Shown: positions 1 through 14,774, counted from the stretch's first letter. The stretch is DNA of 64,000 nucleotides from Stutzerimonas stutzeri RCH2 (GCF_000327065.1 NC_019936.1:930001-994000); one strand, 5' to 3'. The notes: a model not told the origin generated them from the letters alone. Numbers and translations are program-made.

Positions 1-1604
<1,604 letters not shown>

Positions 1605-3251
1605 ATGAGCCACATCCTGCGTGCCGCCGCATTGGCGGCAATCCTGCTGCCGCTGCCGGCGCTTGCCGATCAGGCCGGCAAGAGCCCCAACGCCGTGCGC
1701 TACCACGGCGGCGACGAAATCATCCTCCAGGGCTTCCACTGGAATGTCGTCCGCGAGGCGCCAAACAACTGGTACAACATCCTTCGTCAACAGGCCTCGA
1801 CCATCGCTGCCGATGGCTTCTCGGCGATCTGGATGCCGGTGCCCTGGCGTGACTTTTCCAGCTGGAGCGAAGGCGGCAAGTCCGGCGGCGGCGAAGGTTA
1901 CTTCTGGCACGACTTCAACAAGAACGGCCGCTACGGCAGCGATACCCAGTTGCGCCAGGCCGCCGGCGCGCTCGGCGGTGCCGGGGTGAAGGTGCTTTAC
2001 GACGTGGTGCCCAACCACATGAATCGCGGCTACCCGAACAAGGAAATCAACCTGCCGGCCGGTCAGGGTTTCTGGCGCAATGACTGCGCCGACCCGGGCA
2101 ACTACCCCAACGACTGCGACGACGGCGATCGCTTCGTCGGCGGCGATGCGGACCTCAACACCGGCCATCCGCAGGTCTACGGCATGTTCCGCGACGAATT
2201 CGCCAACCTGCGCAGTCAGTATGGCGCCGGCGGCTTTCGCTTCGATTTTGTGCGCGGCTTCGCACCGGAGCGGGTCAACAGCTGGATGACCGACAGTGCC
2301 GACAACAGTTTTTGCGTCGGCGAGCTGTGGAAAGGCCCCTCCGAATACCCGAGCTGGGATTGGCGCAATACCGCCAGCTGGCAGCAGATCATCAAGGACT
2401 GGTCCGATCGGGCCAAGTGCCCGGTGTTCGACTTCGCGCTCAAGGAGCGCATGCAGAATGGCTCGATCGCCGACTGGAAGAACGGCCTGAACGGCAACCC
2501 CGACCCGCGCTGGCGCGAGGTGGCGGTGACCTTTGTCGACAACCACGACACCGGCTACTCGCCCGGGCAGAACGGCGGTCAGCATCACTGGGCGCTGCAG
2601 GACGGGCTGATCCGCCAGGCCTACGCCTACATCCTCACCAGCCCCGGCACGCCGGTGGTGTACTGGTCGCACATGTACGACTGGGGCTACGGCGACTTCA
2701 TCCGCCAGCTGATCCAGGTGCGTCGCACCGCCGGTGTGCGTGCCGATTCGGCGATCAGCTTCCACAGCGGCTACAGCGGTCTGGTTGCCACCGTCAGCGG
2801 CACCCAGCAGACCCTGGTGGTCGCGCTCAATTCCAATCTGAGCAATCCCGGCCAGGTCGCCAGCGCCAGCTTCAGCGAGGCGGTCAACGCCAGCAACGGC
2901 CAGGTACGCGTCTGGCGCAGCGGTACGGGCAGCGGCGGCGGCGAGCCCGGTGCGCTGGTCAAGGTGAATTTCCGCTGCGACAACGGCGTGACGCAACCCG
3001 GCGACAGCGTCTACGCGGCGGGCAGTGTCGGTCAGCTCGGCAACTGGAGCCCGGCATCCGCCGTGCGCCTGACCGACACCAGCGGCTACCCGACCTGGAA
3101 GGGCAGCATCTCCCTGCCGGCCGGCCAGAACGTGGAGTGGAAATGCCTGATCCGCAATGAGGCCAATGCAACGCTGGTGCGGCAATGGCAGGGCGGGGCG
3201 AACAACAGCCTGACGCCCAGTGAGGGCGCCACCACGGTTGGCCGGCTCTAG
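1605..3251 (+). CDS. amyP: Maltotetraose-forming (G4) alpha-amylase, secreted, with CBM20
   Basis: Exo-acting GH13 glucan 1,4-alpha-maltotetraohydrolase (EC 3.2.1.60) that releases maltotetraose from starch outside the cell. 548 residues. The ATG at 1605 gives a 21-residue signal peptide ending LPALA before DQAGKSP, the known mature N terminus of the P. stutzeri enzyme; upstream in-frame starts would spoil it. Catalytic residues fall where expected: nucleophile D214 (GFRFDFV), acid/base E240 (CVGELWK) and D315 (VDNHDT), equal to mature 193/219/294. A Gly/Ser linker near residues 437-446 leads to a C-terminal starch-binding domain (CBM20) ending at the stop. From memory, one position near residue 350 (YWSHMYD) reads YWDHMYD in the published enzyme. 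Near identity elsewhere makes this the surest call in the window. Confidence 0.96.
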   Translation: MSHILRAAALAAILLPLPALADQAGKSPNAVRYHGGDEIILQGFHWNVVREAPNNWYNILRQQASTIAADGFSAIWMPVPWRDFSSWSEGGKSGGGEGYFWHDFNKNGRYGSDTQLRQAAGALGGAGVKVLYDVVPNHMNRGYPNKEINLPAGQGFWRNDCADPGNYPNDCDDGDRFVGGDADLNTGHPQVYGMFRDEFANLRSQYGAGGFRFDFVRGFAPERVNSWMTDSADNSFCVGELWKGPSEYPSWDWRNTASWQQIIKDWSDRAKCPVFDFALKERMQNGSIADWKNGLNGNPDPRWREVAVTFVDNHDTGYSPGQNGGQHHWALQDGLIRQAYAYILTSPGTPVVYWSHMYDWGYGDFIRQLIQVRRTAGVRADSAISFHSGYSGLVATVSGTQQTLVVALNSNLSNPGQVASASFSEAVNASNGQVRVWRSGTGSGGGEPGALVKVNFRCDNGVTQPGDSVYAAGSVGQLGNWSPASAVRLTDTSGYPTWKGSISLPAGQNVEWKCLIRNEANATLVRQWQGGANNSLTPSEGATTVGRL

Positions 3252-3269
3252 CCGGACGCGGTATCTGCG

Positions 3270-3303
3270 GCCCGCCTCGCCATCTTGAGGCGGGCTCTTT
3301 TCG
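3270..3303 (+). terminator. Rho-independent terminator after amyP
   Basis: Nine-base inverted repeat GCCCGCCTC (3270-3278) and GAGGCGGGC (3287-3295) with an 8-nt loop, followed by TCTTTTC. It lies 18 bp after the amylase stop. It would also separate amyP from the convergent kinase-like gene. Confidence 0.85.
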
Positions 3304-3411
3304 TTGCTGGCACCGTCGCGCTGGGCTGAAGCCCAGCGTTTCAGCGCTTCGGTCAGGCAACGCCCCCCTCGGCTAGCGCACTGTCCACCGCTGTCGCAGC
3401 AGCGCAGCTCA

Positions 3412-4523
3412 CTACCCTTCGGCGCTCTGCATATCGCCCAGCTGCCAGCCTACTGCCTGTGCTTGCGCCAGGCGCAGGTCGTTCAGCAACGCTTCGCGGT
3501 CGGGGTGTCGTTCGTTGGCCAGCGCGCCGCTGGCGAGCAGCTCCGCATGTTGGGTGGTGGCTTTATCACGGAGCCAGGCCAGGCGCTGCAGGGTCAGCGG
3601 CGTGCAGCTCTGCCCGCTGAGGTCGTCCTTCACGTCCAGCCAGTGCGAGCGCCAGGCCTCCTGCAGGTACAGCCCGCCCAGATCGCCGGCCAGCGCGTTG
3701 CGCCACTGACGCATCAACACGGCCAGCCAGTCCAGCACACTCTGGTTGGCACCGCGGGCGGCGAGTTCTCGCTGCAACCGCTCGTAGGCATCCAGCGCGA
3801 TGCGCTTCTCCAACTCGAAATCGGCCAGTGCCGATGTCTCGCTTACCTGCTCCAACCGTAGCAGGCAGGCGAACAGCTGGCGCGTCTCGAAGCGCTCGGC
3901 GGCATGGAAGCCCGGCGAGGCGAGGCCGTCGCTGTTGTACTGGCGCAGCGGGTCGAAGGGGTAGAGGTAGCCGAAATCGAACAGGCGAATGCGGCCATCG
4001 TCCAGCGTATTGCCAGGCGCCAGATCCCACTCGAACAGGCCGGCCAGCAGCAGGGCGACCAGCAGGTCGAACAGCTCCAGCAACTGACGCTCGTCCCAGC
4101 GCTCGATGCGCCGGCCTTCGATCCAGGGTGACAGCACGATGCCCTGCTGCAGCGAGGCGTACTGCGTTGGCACGATGCCGGCCAGGCGCTCGGTCTGTTG
4201 CGGCGCGCGCATCAGCCGGGCCAGGTCGCGGCGGCGCTGCAACTCGTTGAGGAAGCTTGTCTGGCCGTCCGGGTTCTGCACACGACAGGGGCGCCGGGCG
4301 ACCTTGAGCGCCCAGTCGCGGCCATCCAGCTGCACGCGGTAGACCCGCGCTGTCAGCCCGTCGTCGAGGCAGTCGCACACCCAGGGCTCGTTGCCGGTCA
4401 CTGCGGCCAGCTCGGCCGGTGGCAGCGGGCAATCCTCCGCTCGGCCAAGGCGAAACTCGGTGCCGCTGGCGAGAAAGGCCAGCTGGGCCTGACGCCGTGC
4501 CGCTGCGGTCAGCGAGGCGGCGC

Positions 4524-4527
<4 letters not shown>
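3412..4527 (-). CDS. Kinase-fold phosphotransferase-like protein coupled to malS
   Basis: 371 residues, no signal peptide, probably cytoplasmic. It shows protein-kinase/aminoglycoside-phosphotransferase-like features: a conserved Lys in WALKVARR (N lobe), a catalytic-loop-like DLAPGN (D168, N173) and a metal-binding DFG (D184-G186). Its start overlaps the malS stop by 4 nt (ATGA), so translation is probably coupled and the product likely serves maltodextrin metabolism or an unrelated housekeeping task. Substrate unknown. It lacks the length and motifs of maltokinase fused to TreS, and I do not recognise it as a named mal gene. The fold call is moderately sure; the function is open. Confidence 0.6.
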
Positions 4528-6596
<2,069 letters not shown>

Positions 6597-6848
6597 CAAA
6601 TGTGGCTCCATTATGCTTTTTCGCTACATTTGACCGCGCGTTGGCAGCCGGGTATAGGCGTAAACGCCAGGCTGATGGCGTATTTTGTGCCGCTGCGACG
6701 ACCTGTCTACGCCCCGCTTCTACGCCCTCCGCCCCCTCGGGGAGGAGGATGCACATGGCACAGGACGCGCCGAGGATGGAACGACTGCCAGAGCCTCAGG
6801 CCGGCAGCAGGTGGAACAACTAATAAGAAGCCACGAGGAAAGCGAAGC
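6597..6848. promoter_or_regulatory. malS/malE divergent control region
   Basis: 252 bp with no gene. It contains a full MalT box (6739-6748) and two TCTACGCCC elements at 6706-6714 and 6719-6727, whose centres are 13 bp apart. A related pair lies upstream of the alpha-glucosidase gene. An AT-richer stretch near 6608-6690 may hold the malS promoter. Exact start sites cannot be read. Confidence 0.55.
6739..6748 (+). promoter_or_regulatory. MalT box, perfect consensus, upstream of malE
   Basis: GGGGAGGAGG equals the MalT consensus. The core GGAGGA occurs twice in overlap (6741-6746 and 6744-6749). It lies 100 bp before the malE start codon. Confidence 0.65.
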
Positions 6849-8036
<1,188 letters not shown>

Positions 8037-8043
8037 ACCCGTC

Positions 8044-8070
8044 GCCGGCCGCCTGCACAGGCGCGCCGGC
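8044..8070 (+). other. Intercistronic hairpin between malE and malF
   Basis: Stem of GCCGGCCGCCTG (8044-8055) against CAGGCGCGCCGGC (8058-8070) with one bulged C and a 2-nt gap. It starts 8 bp after the malE stop and has no following T run, so it is an RNA-stabilising or attenuating structure rather than a clean terminator. E. coli has a stem-loop (REP) at the same malE-malF position. Confidence 0.6.
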
Positions 8071-8103
8071 AGACTAAGCTCCGTTCAGAAAGGTTCTTCT
8101 CCC

Positions 8104-9669
8104 GTGAATGCCCGTGCCGAGTTGCCCAGCCCCGCCATGACCCGCCCGACATCCTGGGGTTTGCCCCGCTTCCTGACCACCGGCGTGCGCTGGCTGCTTT
8201 GGCTGGCCTTCAACGCCTTGTCGCTGTATCTGGTGGTCGCGCTCTACGTTCAGAAGCAGATGGCTTTCGCCCTGCTCGGGCTGGTGGTCACCGGGATCGC
8301 CAGCTACCTGTTCATCAATCGGCGCATGTACGCCCAGCGCTACATCTTTCCGTCGGTAGCGGGGATGCTGGTGTTCGTCATCTTTCCGTTGCTCTATACC
8401 GTGGGCATCGGCTTTACCAACTACAGCGGCACCAACCTGCTCAGCCAGGCCCAGGTCGAGCGTTATCACCTGAGCCAGACCTACCTGGCCGGCGAGCGTT
8501 TCCGCTTCACGCTGCATCAAAGTCCTGATGGCGAGCGCCTGCGGGTGGACAAGGGCGAGCTGGGCGTGTTCGTAAGCCCGCCGCTGACCGGCGAACCGGA
8601 CCCGGAAGCGCCGCTTTCGCTGCTACCGGCCGAAAGCGTCGAAGGCCTCGGCGAAGCGTTGGCGCTGCGTGAGGTGATCCAGCGGCGCAAGGTGCTGGAA
8701 CAATGGGTGATGCAGGCGCCGGATGGCAGCCTGCTGCGGCTGTACGGCTTGCGCGAGGTGGCGGCGGTCGAACCGCAGTACCGCCAGGATGGCCCCGGTG
8801 TGCTGGTCGAAACCCGCACTGGCGCGCGGCTGACTGCCGACATGGAGCGTGGCTTCTATGTCGACGAAACGGGCAAGGCGGTGCCGCCGGGCTTCACCGT
8901 GTTCACCGGCTTCGCCAACTTTTCCCGGGTGCTGACCGAGCCGAGCATCCGCGAACCCTTCATGCAGATCTTCGCCTGGACCTTCGCCTTCGCCGGCCTA
9001 ACGGTGGTCTTCACCCTCGCCGTTGGCCTGGTGCTGGCCAGCCTGCTGCAATGGGAGCTGGTGCGCGGCAAGGCGTTCTACCGGCTGATGCTGATCCTGC
9101 CGTATGCGGTGCCGGGGTTCATTTCCATCCTGGTGTTCCGCGGGCTGTTCAATCAGAACTTCGGCGAGATCAACCTTCTGCTGGAAGGGTTGTTCGGCAT
9201 CCGTCCGGACTGGTTCAGCGACCCGAGCCTGGCGCGCACCATGATCCTGATCGTCAACACCTGGCTCGGCTACCCGTACATGCTGCTGCTGTGCATGGGC
9301 CTGCTGCAGGCCATCCCGCGGGACCAGTACGAGGCGTCGGCGATCGATGGCGCAAGCCCGCTGGACAACCTGCTGCGCATCACCCTGCCGCAGCTGATCA
9401 AGCCGCTGATGCCGCTGCTGATCGCCTGCTTCGCCTTCAACTTCAACAATTTCGTACTCATCACCCTGCTGACCCGAGGCGGCCCGGACATCATCGGCGC
9501 GACCACGCCGGCCGGCACCACGGACCTGCTGGTGAGCTACACCTACCGCATCGCCTTCCAGGATTCCGGACAGGACTTCGCCCTGGCCGCGGCCATCGCC
9601 ACGATGATCTTCATCCTCGTCGGTGCCATGGCGCTGCTGAATCTCAAACTCTCGAAAGTGAAGGTATAA
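8104..9669 (+). CDS. malF: Maltose ABC transporter permease MalF
   Basis: Inner-membrane permease of the MalFGK2 importer. 521 residues from a GTG at 8104 that has AAAGG (8089-8093) about 10 nt upstream; an ATG at 8137 (510 residues) is the alternative. Several N-terminal membrane segments ([59 protein letters not shown]) precede the large periplasmic P2-like loop peculiar to MalF, then the conserved transporter core. The EAA loop that docks on MalK reads EASAIDGAS (410-418). 11 bp before malG, so one transcript. Confidence 0.93.
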   Translation: MNARAELPSPAMTRPTSWGLPRFLTTGVRWLLWLAFNALSLYLVVALYVQKQMAFALLGLVVTGIASYLFINRRMYAQRYIFPSVAGMLVFVIFPLLYTVGIGFTNYSGTNLLSQAQVERYHLSQTYLAGERFRFTLHQSPDGERLRVDKGELGVFVSPPLTGEPDPEAPLSLLPAESVEGLGEALALREVIQRRKVLEQWVMQAPDGSLLRLYGLREVAAVEPQYRQDGPGVLVETRTGARLTADMERGFYVDETGKAVPPGFTVFTGFANFSRVLTEPSIREPFMQIFAWTFAFAGLTVVFTLAVGLVLASLLQWELVRGKAFYRLMLILPYAVPGFISILVFRGLFNQNFGEINLLLEGLFGIRPDWFSDPSLARTMILIVNTWLGYPYMLLLCMGLLQAIPRDQYEASAIDGASPLDNLLRITLPQLIKPLMPLLIACFAFNFNNFVLITLLTRGGPDIIGATTPAGTTDLLVSYTYRIAFQDSGQDFALAAAIATMIFILVGAMALLNLKLSKVKV

Positions 9670-9680
9670 GGAGACCGGCA

Positions 9681-10571
9681 ATGGCCATGGTGCAACCGAA
9701 ATCCGCGCGTTACCGGCTCTGGGCGACTCATGCGGCACTGCTCGCCTTTGTCGCGGCGATCCTCTTTCCGCTGCTGATGGTGATCTCGATCTCTTTCCGC
9801 GAAGGCAACTTCGCCACCGGCAGCCTGTTCCCCGAGAACCCGACGCTGGAACACTGGTCGCTGGCGCTCGGCATTCCCTACACCCACGCGGATGGCAGCG
9901 TGACCCAGCCACCGTTCCCGGTGCTGCTGTGGCTGTGGAACTCGGTCAAAATCGCCTTCGTCAGCTCGATCCTGATCCTGCTCTTGTCGACCACCAGCGC
10001 CTATGCCTTCGCGCGTATGCGCTTCGGTGGCAAGGCGCCGATCCTGAAAAGCATGCTGATCTTCCAGATGTTCCCGCCGGTGCTCTCGCTGGTGGCCATC
10101 TACGCATTGTTCGACCAGCTCGGCCAGCACGTCAGCTGGCTGGGGGTGAACAGCCACGGCGCAGTGATCGTCGCCTCGCTGGGCGGCATGGCGCTGCATA
10201 TCTGGACCATCAAGGGCTATTTCGAAAGCATCGATGCCTCGCTTGAGGAAGCCGCCATTGTCGATGGTGCGACCACCTGGCAGGCGTTCTTTCATATCCT
10301 GCTGCCGATGAGCGTGCCGATCCTGGCGGTGGTGTTCATCCTCGCGTTCATCACCAGTGTCACCGAATATCCGATCGCCTCGGTGCTGCTGATGGACGTC
10401 GACAAGCTGACGCTGTCGGTTGGTGCGCAGCAGTATCTCTATCCGCAGAACTATCTGTGGGGCGATTTCGCTGCGGCGGCGGTGCTCTCCGGTTTGCCTA
10501 TCACAGCGGTGTTCCTCTACTGCCAGAAGTGGATCGTCGGTGGGCTCACGGCGGGTGGCGTGAAAGGCTGA
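9681..10571 (+). CDS. malG: Maltose ABC transporter permease MalG
   Basis: Second inner-membrane permease of MalFGK2. 296 residues, the usual MalG length. The ATG at 9681 follows AAGGAG with about 8 nt spacing. Six membrane segments are readable, beginning [23 protein letters not shown]. The EAA loop is EEAAIVDGA (189-197), followed by [16 protein letters not shown]. The C terminus (LTAGGVKG) matches the MalG tail known to reach toward the translocation pore. It precedes malT in the same direction with 102 bp between. Confidence 0.94.
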   Translation: MAMVQPKSARYRLWATHAALLAFVAAILFPLLMVISISFREGNFATGSLFPENPTLEHWSLALGIPYTHADGSVTQPPFPVLLWLWNSVKIAFVSSILILLLSTTSAYAFARMRFGGKAPILKSMLIFQMFPPVLSLVAIYALFDQLGQHVSWLGVNSHGAVIVASLGGMALHIWTIKGYFESIDASLEEAAIVDGATTWQAFFHILLPMSVPILAVVFILAFITSVTEYPIASVLLMDVDKLTLSVGAQQYLYPQNYLWGDFAAAAVLSGLPITAVFLYCQKWIVGGLTAGGVKG

Positions 10572-10673
10572 GGACATAGCGAAACAGCGCCAGACCGGAG
10601 AGCGGGAGCCATGCGAGCCGGTGCGCCAGGCCACGGGAAAAACAACAACAAGAACGAGAACAGGGAGCCGTCC

Positions 10674-13421
10674 ATGAATGCCTCGATGCCAGCCTTGCTG
10701 CCGCTGATCCCCACCAAACTGGCGATCCCCATGCTGCCGCCGGGCCTGCTCGAACGCCCGCGCCTGGACGAGTGGCAGCTGCGCCTGCCGCAGGTACGTC
10801 TGGCCGTGCTGCACGCGGCCAGCGGCTTCGGCAAGACCACTCTGGCGGCGCAGTGGGCGCGGGCTTTCGATGGCCGCGTCGCCTGGCTGCAGCTGCATGC
10901 CAGCGACAATCTGGCGCTGCAGTTCGGCCGCTACCTGACCCAGGCGCTGGACCGCCAGCTCGATGCCGGCTGCCCGCTGGCCGCTGCACTCGCCGAGCAG
11001 GGCCAGGTGTCGCTGGACGCGCTGTTCACCCAGTTGCTGGCCGAGCTGCCAGGCGAGCACGAGGCGATCCTGATCGTGCTCGACGAGTTCGAGGTGCTGC
11101 ACGAGCGTGAGCTGATCGCCGGGCTGCGCTTCTTCCTGCGCCACATGCCCTGCTGGATGACCCTGCTGGTGTGCAGTCGGCGCCTGCCGGAGCTGGGCGT
11201 GGCCGAGCTGCGGGTCAAGCATCAGCTGCTGCTGCTCGATGCCCGCCAACTGGCCTTCGAGGACGACGAGGTGCAGGCCCTGCTGCAGCTGGGCGTGCCG
11301 GTAAACATCAACCGCGAGCAGGTCGAGCGCCTCAACCGGCGCATCGGTGGCTGGCCCTGTGCATTGCAGCTCGCGCTGCAGGAGGTGCAGACCAGTCGCG
11401 GTATGGACTCGTTTCTGGAAAACCTGCTGCTCGGCCATCCCGATATCCGCGACTACATGCGCGAGCAGGTGATCGACGGCCTGCCGGAAGACCTGCGCGG
11501 CTTTCTCGAAGCCACCTGCCTGCTCGAGCGCTTCGATGCCGCACTGGCCGATCGCCTGACCGAAGCCTGCCATGGCCGCGAGATGCTCGAGCGGCTCGAA
11601 CGCGGCGGCTTGTTCATCCAGCCGCTGGACAGCCTGCGCCGCTGGTACAGCTACCATCCGTTGTTCGCCGTGTTCCTGCAGGGCGAGCTGCGCACCCACC
11701 AGCCGCAGCGCGTCAACCAGCTGCACCTGCGTGCTGCCGAGGCGCTGTTGTCCGAGAACCTGCCCGAGGAGGCCGCACGGCACGCGGTGCAGGCCGGCGA
11801 TCCGCAGCAGGTCGCCGAAATCCTCCAGCGCCACGGGCGCGCCTTCTACCGTCAGGGCCAGCTCGGGCTGTTGCAGCAATGCCTGGAAACCTTGCCGGAA
11901 ACGGTAATCGCCGGCTCGCCGCTGCTGACCCTGCTGCAGGCCTGGGTGTCGCAGAATTCCTACCAGTTCGAACATGTCGAACGCTGGTTCAAGGCTGCCG
12001 AACTGGCGCTGCAGCGCAGCTGCTCCGAGCAGGACTGGGAACGCATCGTCTGTGAATTCAATGCGGTGCGCGCGCAGGTCGCGATGAACCAGGGTGATGA
12101 GCAGCGCGCCATCACCCTGGCCCAGGAGGCGCTGACCTGCGAACCGCTGATCATGCGCACCTCGCGGGTGGCGGCAATGTCCGGCCTGGCCGAAGTGCAT
12201 TTCGTTCAGGGCGCGTTGCCGCAGGCACAGAAGCAGTACGAGGAAGCCGAGCGCCGTGCCCGTGAGATCAATGCGTCGCACCTGGTGGTCTGGAGCCTCG
12301 GCCAACTGTCGGAGATCGCCATTGCCCAGGGCCATCTGCAGAAGGCCTACACCCTGCAGGAACGGGCCATTCAGTACATCGAACAGCAGCACCTGCGTGC
12401 CACGCCCATCGTCGAGTTCATCTATCGGGTGCGCGGCCAGGTACTGCTGGAGTGGCATCAGCTGGACGCCGCCGAACAATGCGCGCTGCAGGGCATCCAG
12501 ATTCTCGACGAGCTCGGCGACCAGCGCTGGCGCCTGCAGAGCCACACGTTGCTGGCGGGCGTCGCTTACGCCCGCGGCCAGCAGAGCGCCTGTGCCGATT
12601 ACATCGGTCAGATGCAGACGATGCTCGCCGATGATCGCTACCACATCGACTGGTTGGCCAATGCCCATGCGGTGATGCTCGCCTACTGGGACTCCAGCCA
12701 GGATCGCGAAGCGATTCGCCAATGGCTGCTCAGCGCGCCGCCGGTCAGCGCCGGTGCCAACCACTTTTCCCAATTGAACGCGCGCAACCACGCGCGGGCC
12801 CACGTGACGCTCGGCCAGCTGGACAGTGCACTGCCGATCCTGCGCCAATTGCTGACCGACGCCGAACGCCACGGTCTGGTGATGGATCGCAACCGCAACC
12901 ACATCCTCCTGGCGCAGCTGCACTGGTTGCGCGAAGAACGCCAGCAGGCGCTCGATCACCTGCAGCGGGCGATGACCCTGGCCAGCGGCAGCGGCGCCAT
13001 CGGTAGCTTTCTGCGCGTCGGCAAGCCGATCATCGGCATGCTCAAGAGCCTGCTGCACGAGCGCACCCTCGACGAGCCGGAAGCCCAGCGCGCCACGCGG
13101 CTGATCCAGCTGGCGCAGCAGCAGCGCGACTTCAGCCGCGCCATCCGCATCACCCTCGACGAGGCGGTGATCCAGGACATCATCAATCGCCCCGACGTCC
13201 CCGAGCTGATCCGTCGCTCACCGCTGACCCGGCGCGAATGGCAGGTGCTGAGCCTGATCCATGCCGGGCAGTCCAACGAGCAGATCGCCGACCACCTGAA
13301 CGTCGCGCCCACCACCATCAAGACGCACATCCGCAGCCTCTACCAGAAGCTCAACATCACCCACCGCAGCGAGGCCGTGCAGCTGGCGCGCGACCTGCTG
13401 AGCAAGATTCAGGGGGACTAG
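10674..13421 (+). CDS. malT: Transcriptional activator MalT
   Basis: STAND/LuxR-type activator of the maltose regulon, active with ATP and maltotriose. 915 residues (E. coli MalT 901). The ATG at 10674 is chosen because GGGAG sits 6 nt upstream. Order: N-terminal IPTKLAIPMLPPGLLERPRL, Walker A SGFGKTT (50-56), Walker B-like ILIVLDEFE, winged-helix region, a long TPR-like sensor domain, then a LuxR helix-turn-helix (LTRREWQVLSLIHAGQSNEQIA, VAPTTIKTHIRSLYQKL) in the last 65 residues. Unlike in E. coli, it lies directly after malG and could be co-transcribed, giving positive feedback. Confidence 0.95.
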   Translation: MNASMPALLPLIPTKLAIPMLPPGLLERPRLDEWQLRLPQVRLAVLHAASGFGKTTLAAQWARAFDGRVAWLQLHASDNLALQFGRYLTQALDRQLDAGCPLAAALAEQGQVSLDALFTQLLAELPGEHEAILIVLDEFEVLHERELIAGLRFFLRHMPCWMTLLVCSRRLPELGVAELRVKHQLLLLDARQLAFEDDEVQALLQLGVPVNINREQVERLNRRIGGWPCALQLALQEVQTSRGMDSFLENLLLGHPDIRDYMREQVIDGLPEDLRGFLEATCLLERFDAALADRLTEACHGREMLERLERGGLFIQPLDSLRRWYSYHPLFAVFLQGELRTHQPQRVNQLHLRAAEALLSENLPEEAARHAVQAGDPQQVAEILQRHGRAFYRQGQLGLLQQCLETLPETVIAGSPLLTLLQAWVSQNSYQFEHVERWFKAAELALQRSCSEQDWERIVCEFNAVRAQVAMNQGDEQRAITLAQEALTCEPLIMRTSRVAAMSGLAEVHFVQGALPQAQKQYEEAERRAREINASHLVVWSLGQLSEIAIAQGHLQKAYTLQERAIQYIEQQHLRATPIVEFIYRVRGQVLLEWHQLDAAEQCALQGIQILDELGDQRWRLQSHTLLAGVAYARGQQSACADYIGQMQTMLADDRYHIDWLANAHAVMLAYWDSSQDREAIRQWLLSAPPVSAGANHFSQLNARNHARAHVTLGQLDSALPILRQLLTDAERHGLVMDRNRNHILLAQLHWLREERQQALDHLQRAMTLASGSGAIGSFLRVGKPIIGMLKSLLHERTLDEPEAQRATRLIQLAQQQRDFSRAIRITLDEAVIQDIINRPDVPELIRRSPLTRREWQVLSLIHAGQSNEQIADHLNVAPTTIKTHIRSLYQKLNITHRSEAVQLARDLLSKIQGD

Positions 13422-13449
13422 GCCGCTCGCCGCCGCCGAGGCGAGCGGC
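13422..13449 (+). terminator. GC-rich hairpin after malT
   Basis: GCCGCTCGCC (13422-13431) pairs with GGCGAGCGGC (13440-13449) across an 8-nt loop, directly after the malT stop. No T run follows, so it may be a weak terminator or an RNA 3'-end stabiliser. Confidence 0.5.
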
Positions 13450-13555
13450 TATGCTCGCGGCCGTACAGCACAACAGGGATGTGGCGGATGATGAAGACCA
13501 ACCAGCGAGCCAGCCGTTGCGCGCATGGCGCAGCACAGTACGGCGGAGGCCGCCC

Positions 13556-13984
13556 ATGAGCCTGACACGCGTGCTGTTCATGGCCGCCGTCCTGGGCCTC
13601 GGCTACAAACTGTGGAGCGGCCATCAGCAGGAGGCACTGCTCCAGGCAAGCACGACAAGCAGCCCCTCAGGGTTTATCCCGGTGGCGATGCCCGGTGGTG
13701 CGCGCCCAGGCGTGGTAATGGTCTTCGCACCGGTCAACTGCCCTTCTGATGAAGCGCGGCGGGCCGACGAACTGGCGGCCGGGCTTTCCCGTATGGGCAT
13801 CGCGGTGCAACGCTCCAGTCACTTCAGTACCGAGACGAGCAACCCCAACGCCGAGCAGCAGGCCCAGCTGCAGCGCACCGTCGCGGTCCTCAACGGCGGT
13901 ATTCCCGCCGTATTCTTCAATGGCATGGGCAAGGCCAACCCGACCCTGGACGAGGTAGTGGCCCAGGTGCGCGCGCCGCGCTGA
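13556..13984 (+). CDS. Small membrane-anchored or secreted protein of unknown function
   Basis: 142 residues. The ATG at 13556 has GGAGG (13545-13549) 6 nt upstream; the longer frame starting earlier overlaps malT and lacks such a site. The N terminus VLFMAAVLGLGYKLW is a single hydrophobic segment. The rest (VVMVFAPVNCPSDEARRADEL..., GGIPAVFFNGMGKANPTLDEVVAQV) has the feel of a small alpha/beta thioredoxin-like fold with one Cys, but I see no CxxC. Function not recognised. Confidence 0.6.
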   Translation: MSLTRVLFMAAVLGLGYKLWSGHQQEALLQASTTSSPSGFIPVAMPGGARPGVVMVFAPVNCPSDEARRADELAAGLSRMGIAVQRSSHFSTETSNPNAEQQAQLQRTVAVLNGGIPAVFFNGMGKANPTLDEVVAQVRAPR

Positions 13985-14029
13985 ACACACGGGCAATGGT
14001 CCGATAGCGCTTGGCCTGCAGGGCGCCGT

Positions 14030-14653
14030 TCAGCCCTTCCACTGGGTCTGGGCGAAAGCGGGCAGGGCGTTGGCGCGTTGCGACGCCGCTGCCAGATGCG
14101 GAAAGGCGTCATCTGGCGCCAGCGTGTTGGGCAGGGTGAGACGGGCGAAGTCGTAGGCAACCACCGCGCTGATATCCACCTGGCTCATCCGCTCACCAAA
14201 CAACGGCCGCTCGCCGCGCTCGGCCTGGCGTGCATCCAGCAATGCCAGCGCGCCACGCGCCTGGTCCTCGCAATGCCGATACCAGTCGTCCCAGACCAAC
14301 CCCTCGGGCCGCCGATCGCGTTCGTAGTACGCCGCGACGGTTTTCTCGCAGGCCCCGACGGCGAAGGGCAGCAGGTTCATCGCCTCGCTGCGCCCGGGGC
14401 CGGATAGCGGCAGCAGGGCGCGCTCGGCGCCAGCCTGCTGATCGAAATAATCGAGGATGGCGTTGCTGTCGATCAGCACCTGACCATCGTCCAGCACCAA
14501 CGCCGGTACCCGACCCAGCGGCGAATAGTGGCGAATCTTCTGGCTGTCCGTCAGGACGCTGAGCGGTTCGTTGGTGAACGGTATTTCCAACAGATGCAGG
14601 CTGATGCCGACGCGGCGGACGAAAGGCGACATATAGCGACCGATCAATTTCAC
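14030..14653 (-). CDS. Glutathione S-transferase family protein
   Basis: 207 residues from a GTG at 14653, with GGAG 7 nt upstream on the reverse strand. N-terminal thioredoxin-like GST domain: KLIGRYMSPFVRRVGISLHLLEIPF, then the cis-Pro loop GRVPALVLDDGQVLIDSNAILDYFD. An all-helical C-terminal domain follows, with DISAVVAYDFA in the usual N-capping-box area. Likely cytosolic glutathione-dependent detoxification; substrate unknown. It is divergent from maa and not obviously part of maltose use. Confidence 0.85.
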   Translation of the reverse strand: MKLIGRYMSPFVRRVGISLHLLEIPFTNEPLSVLTDSQKIRHYSPLGRVPALVLDDGQVLIDSNAILDYFDQQAGAERALLPLSGPGRSEAMNLLPFAVGACEKTVAAYYERDRRPEGLVWDDWYRHCEDQARGALALLDARQAERGERPLFGERMSQVDISAVVAYDFARLTLPNTLAPDDAFPHLAAASQRANALPAFAQTQWKG

Positions 14654-14763
14654 GGCAGTGCTCCAAAGGCAACGGGACAGTGCATCAACCCTAGTCGAGG
14701 GTCGCGGCGAACGCGAAGGCGCCGGGCCGAACCGTCCATCGCCTCGCCCGTTGGCCATCATTT

Positions 14764-14774
14764 GGGGAGGAGGA
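14764..14774 (+). promoter_or_regulatory. MalT box upstream of maa
   Basis: GGGGAGGAGGA contains the full MalT consensus (14764-14773) and two overlapping GGAGGA cores. It is 64 bp before the maa start codon and supports placing maa in the maltose regulon. Confidence 0.6.

Noticed and set aside
9543..13058. A 1171-codon open frame on the minus strand opposite malG and malT
   Set aside because: GC-rich third positions of malT leave the antisense frame open. Its translation is low-complexity (Leu/Gln/His rich) and the plus strand encodes recognisable proteins with ribosome sites.
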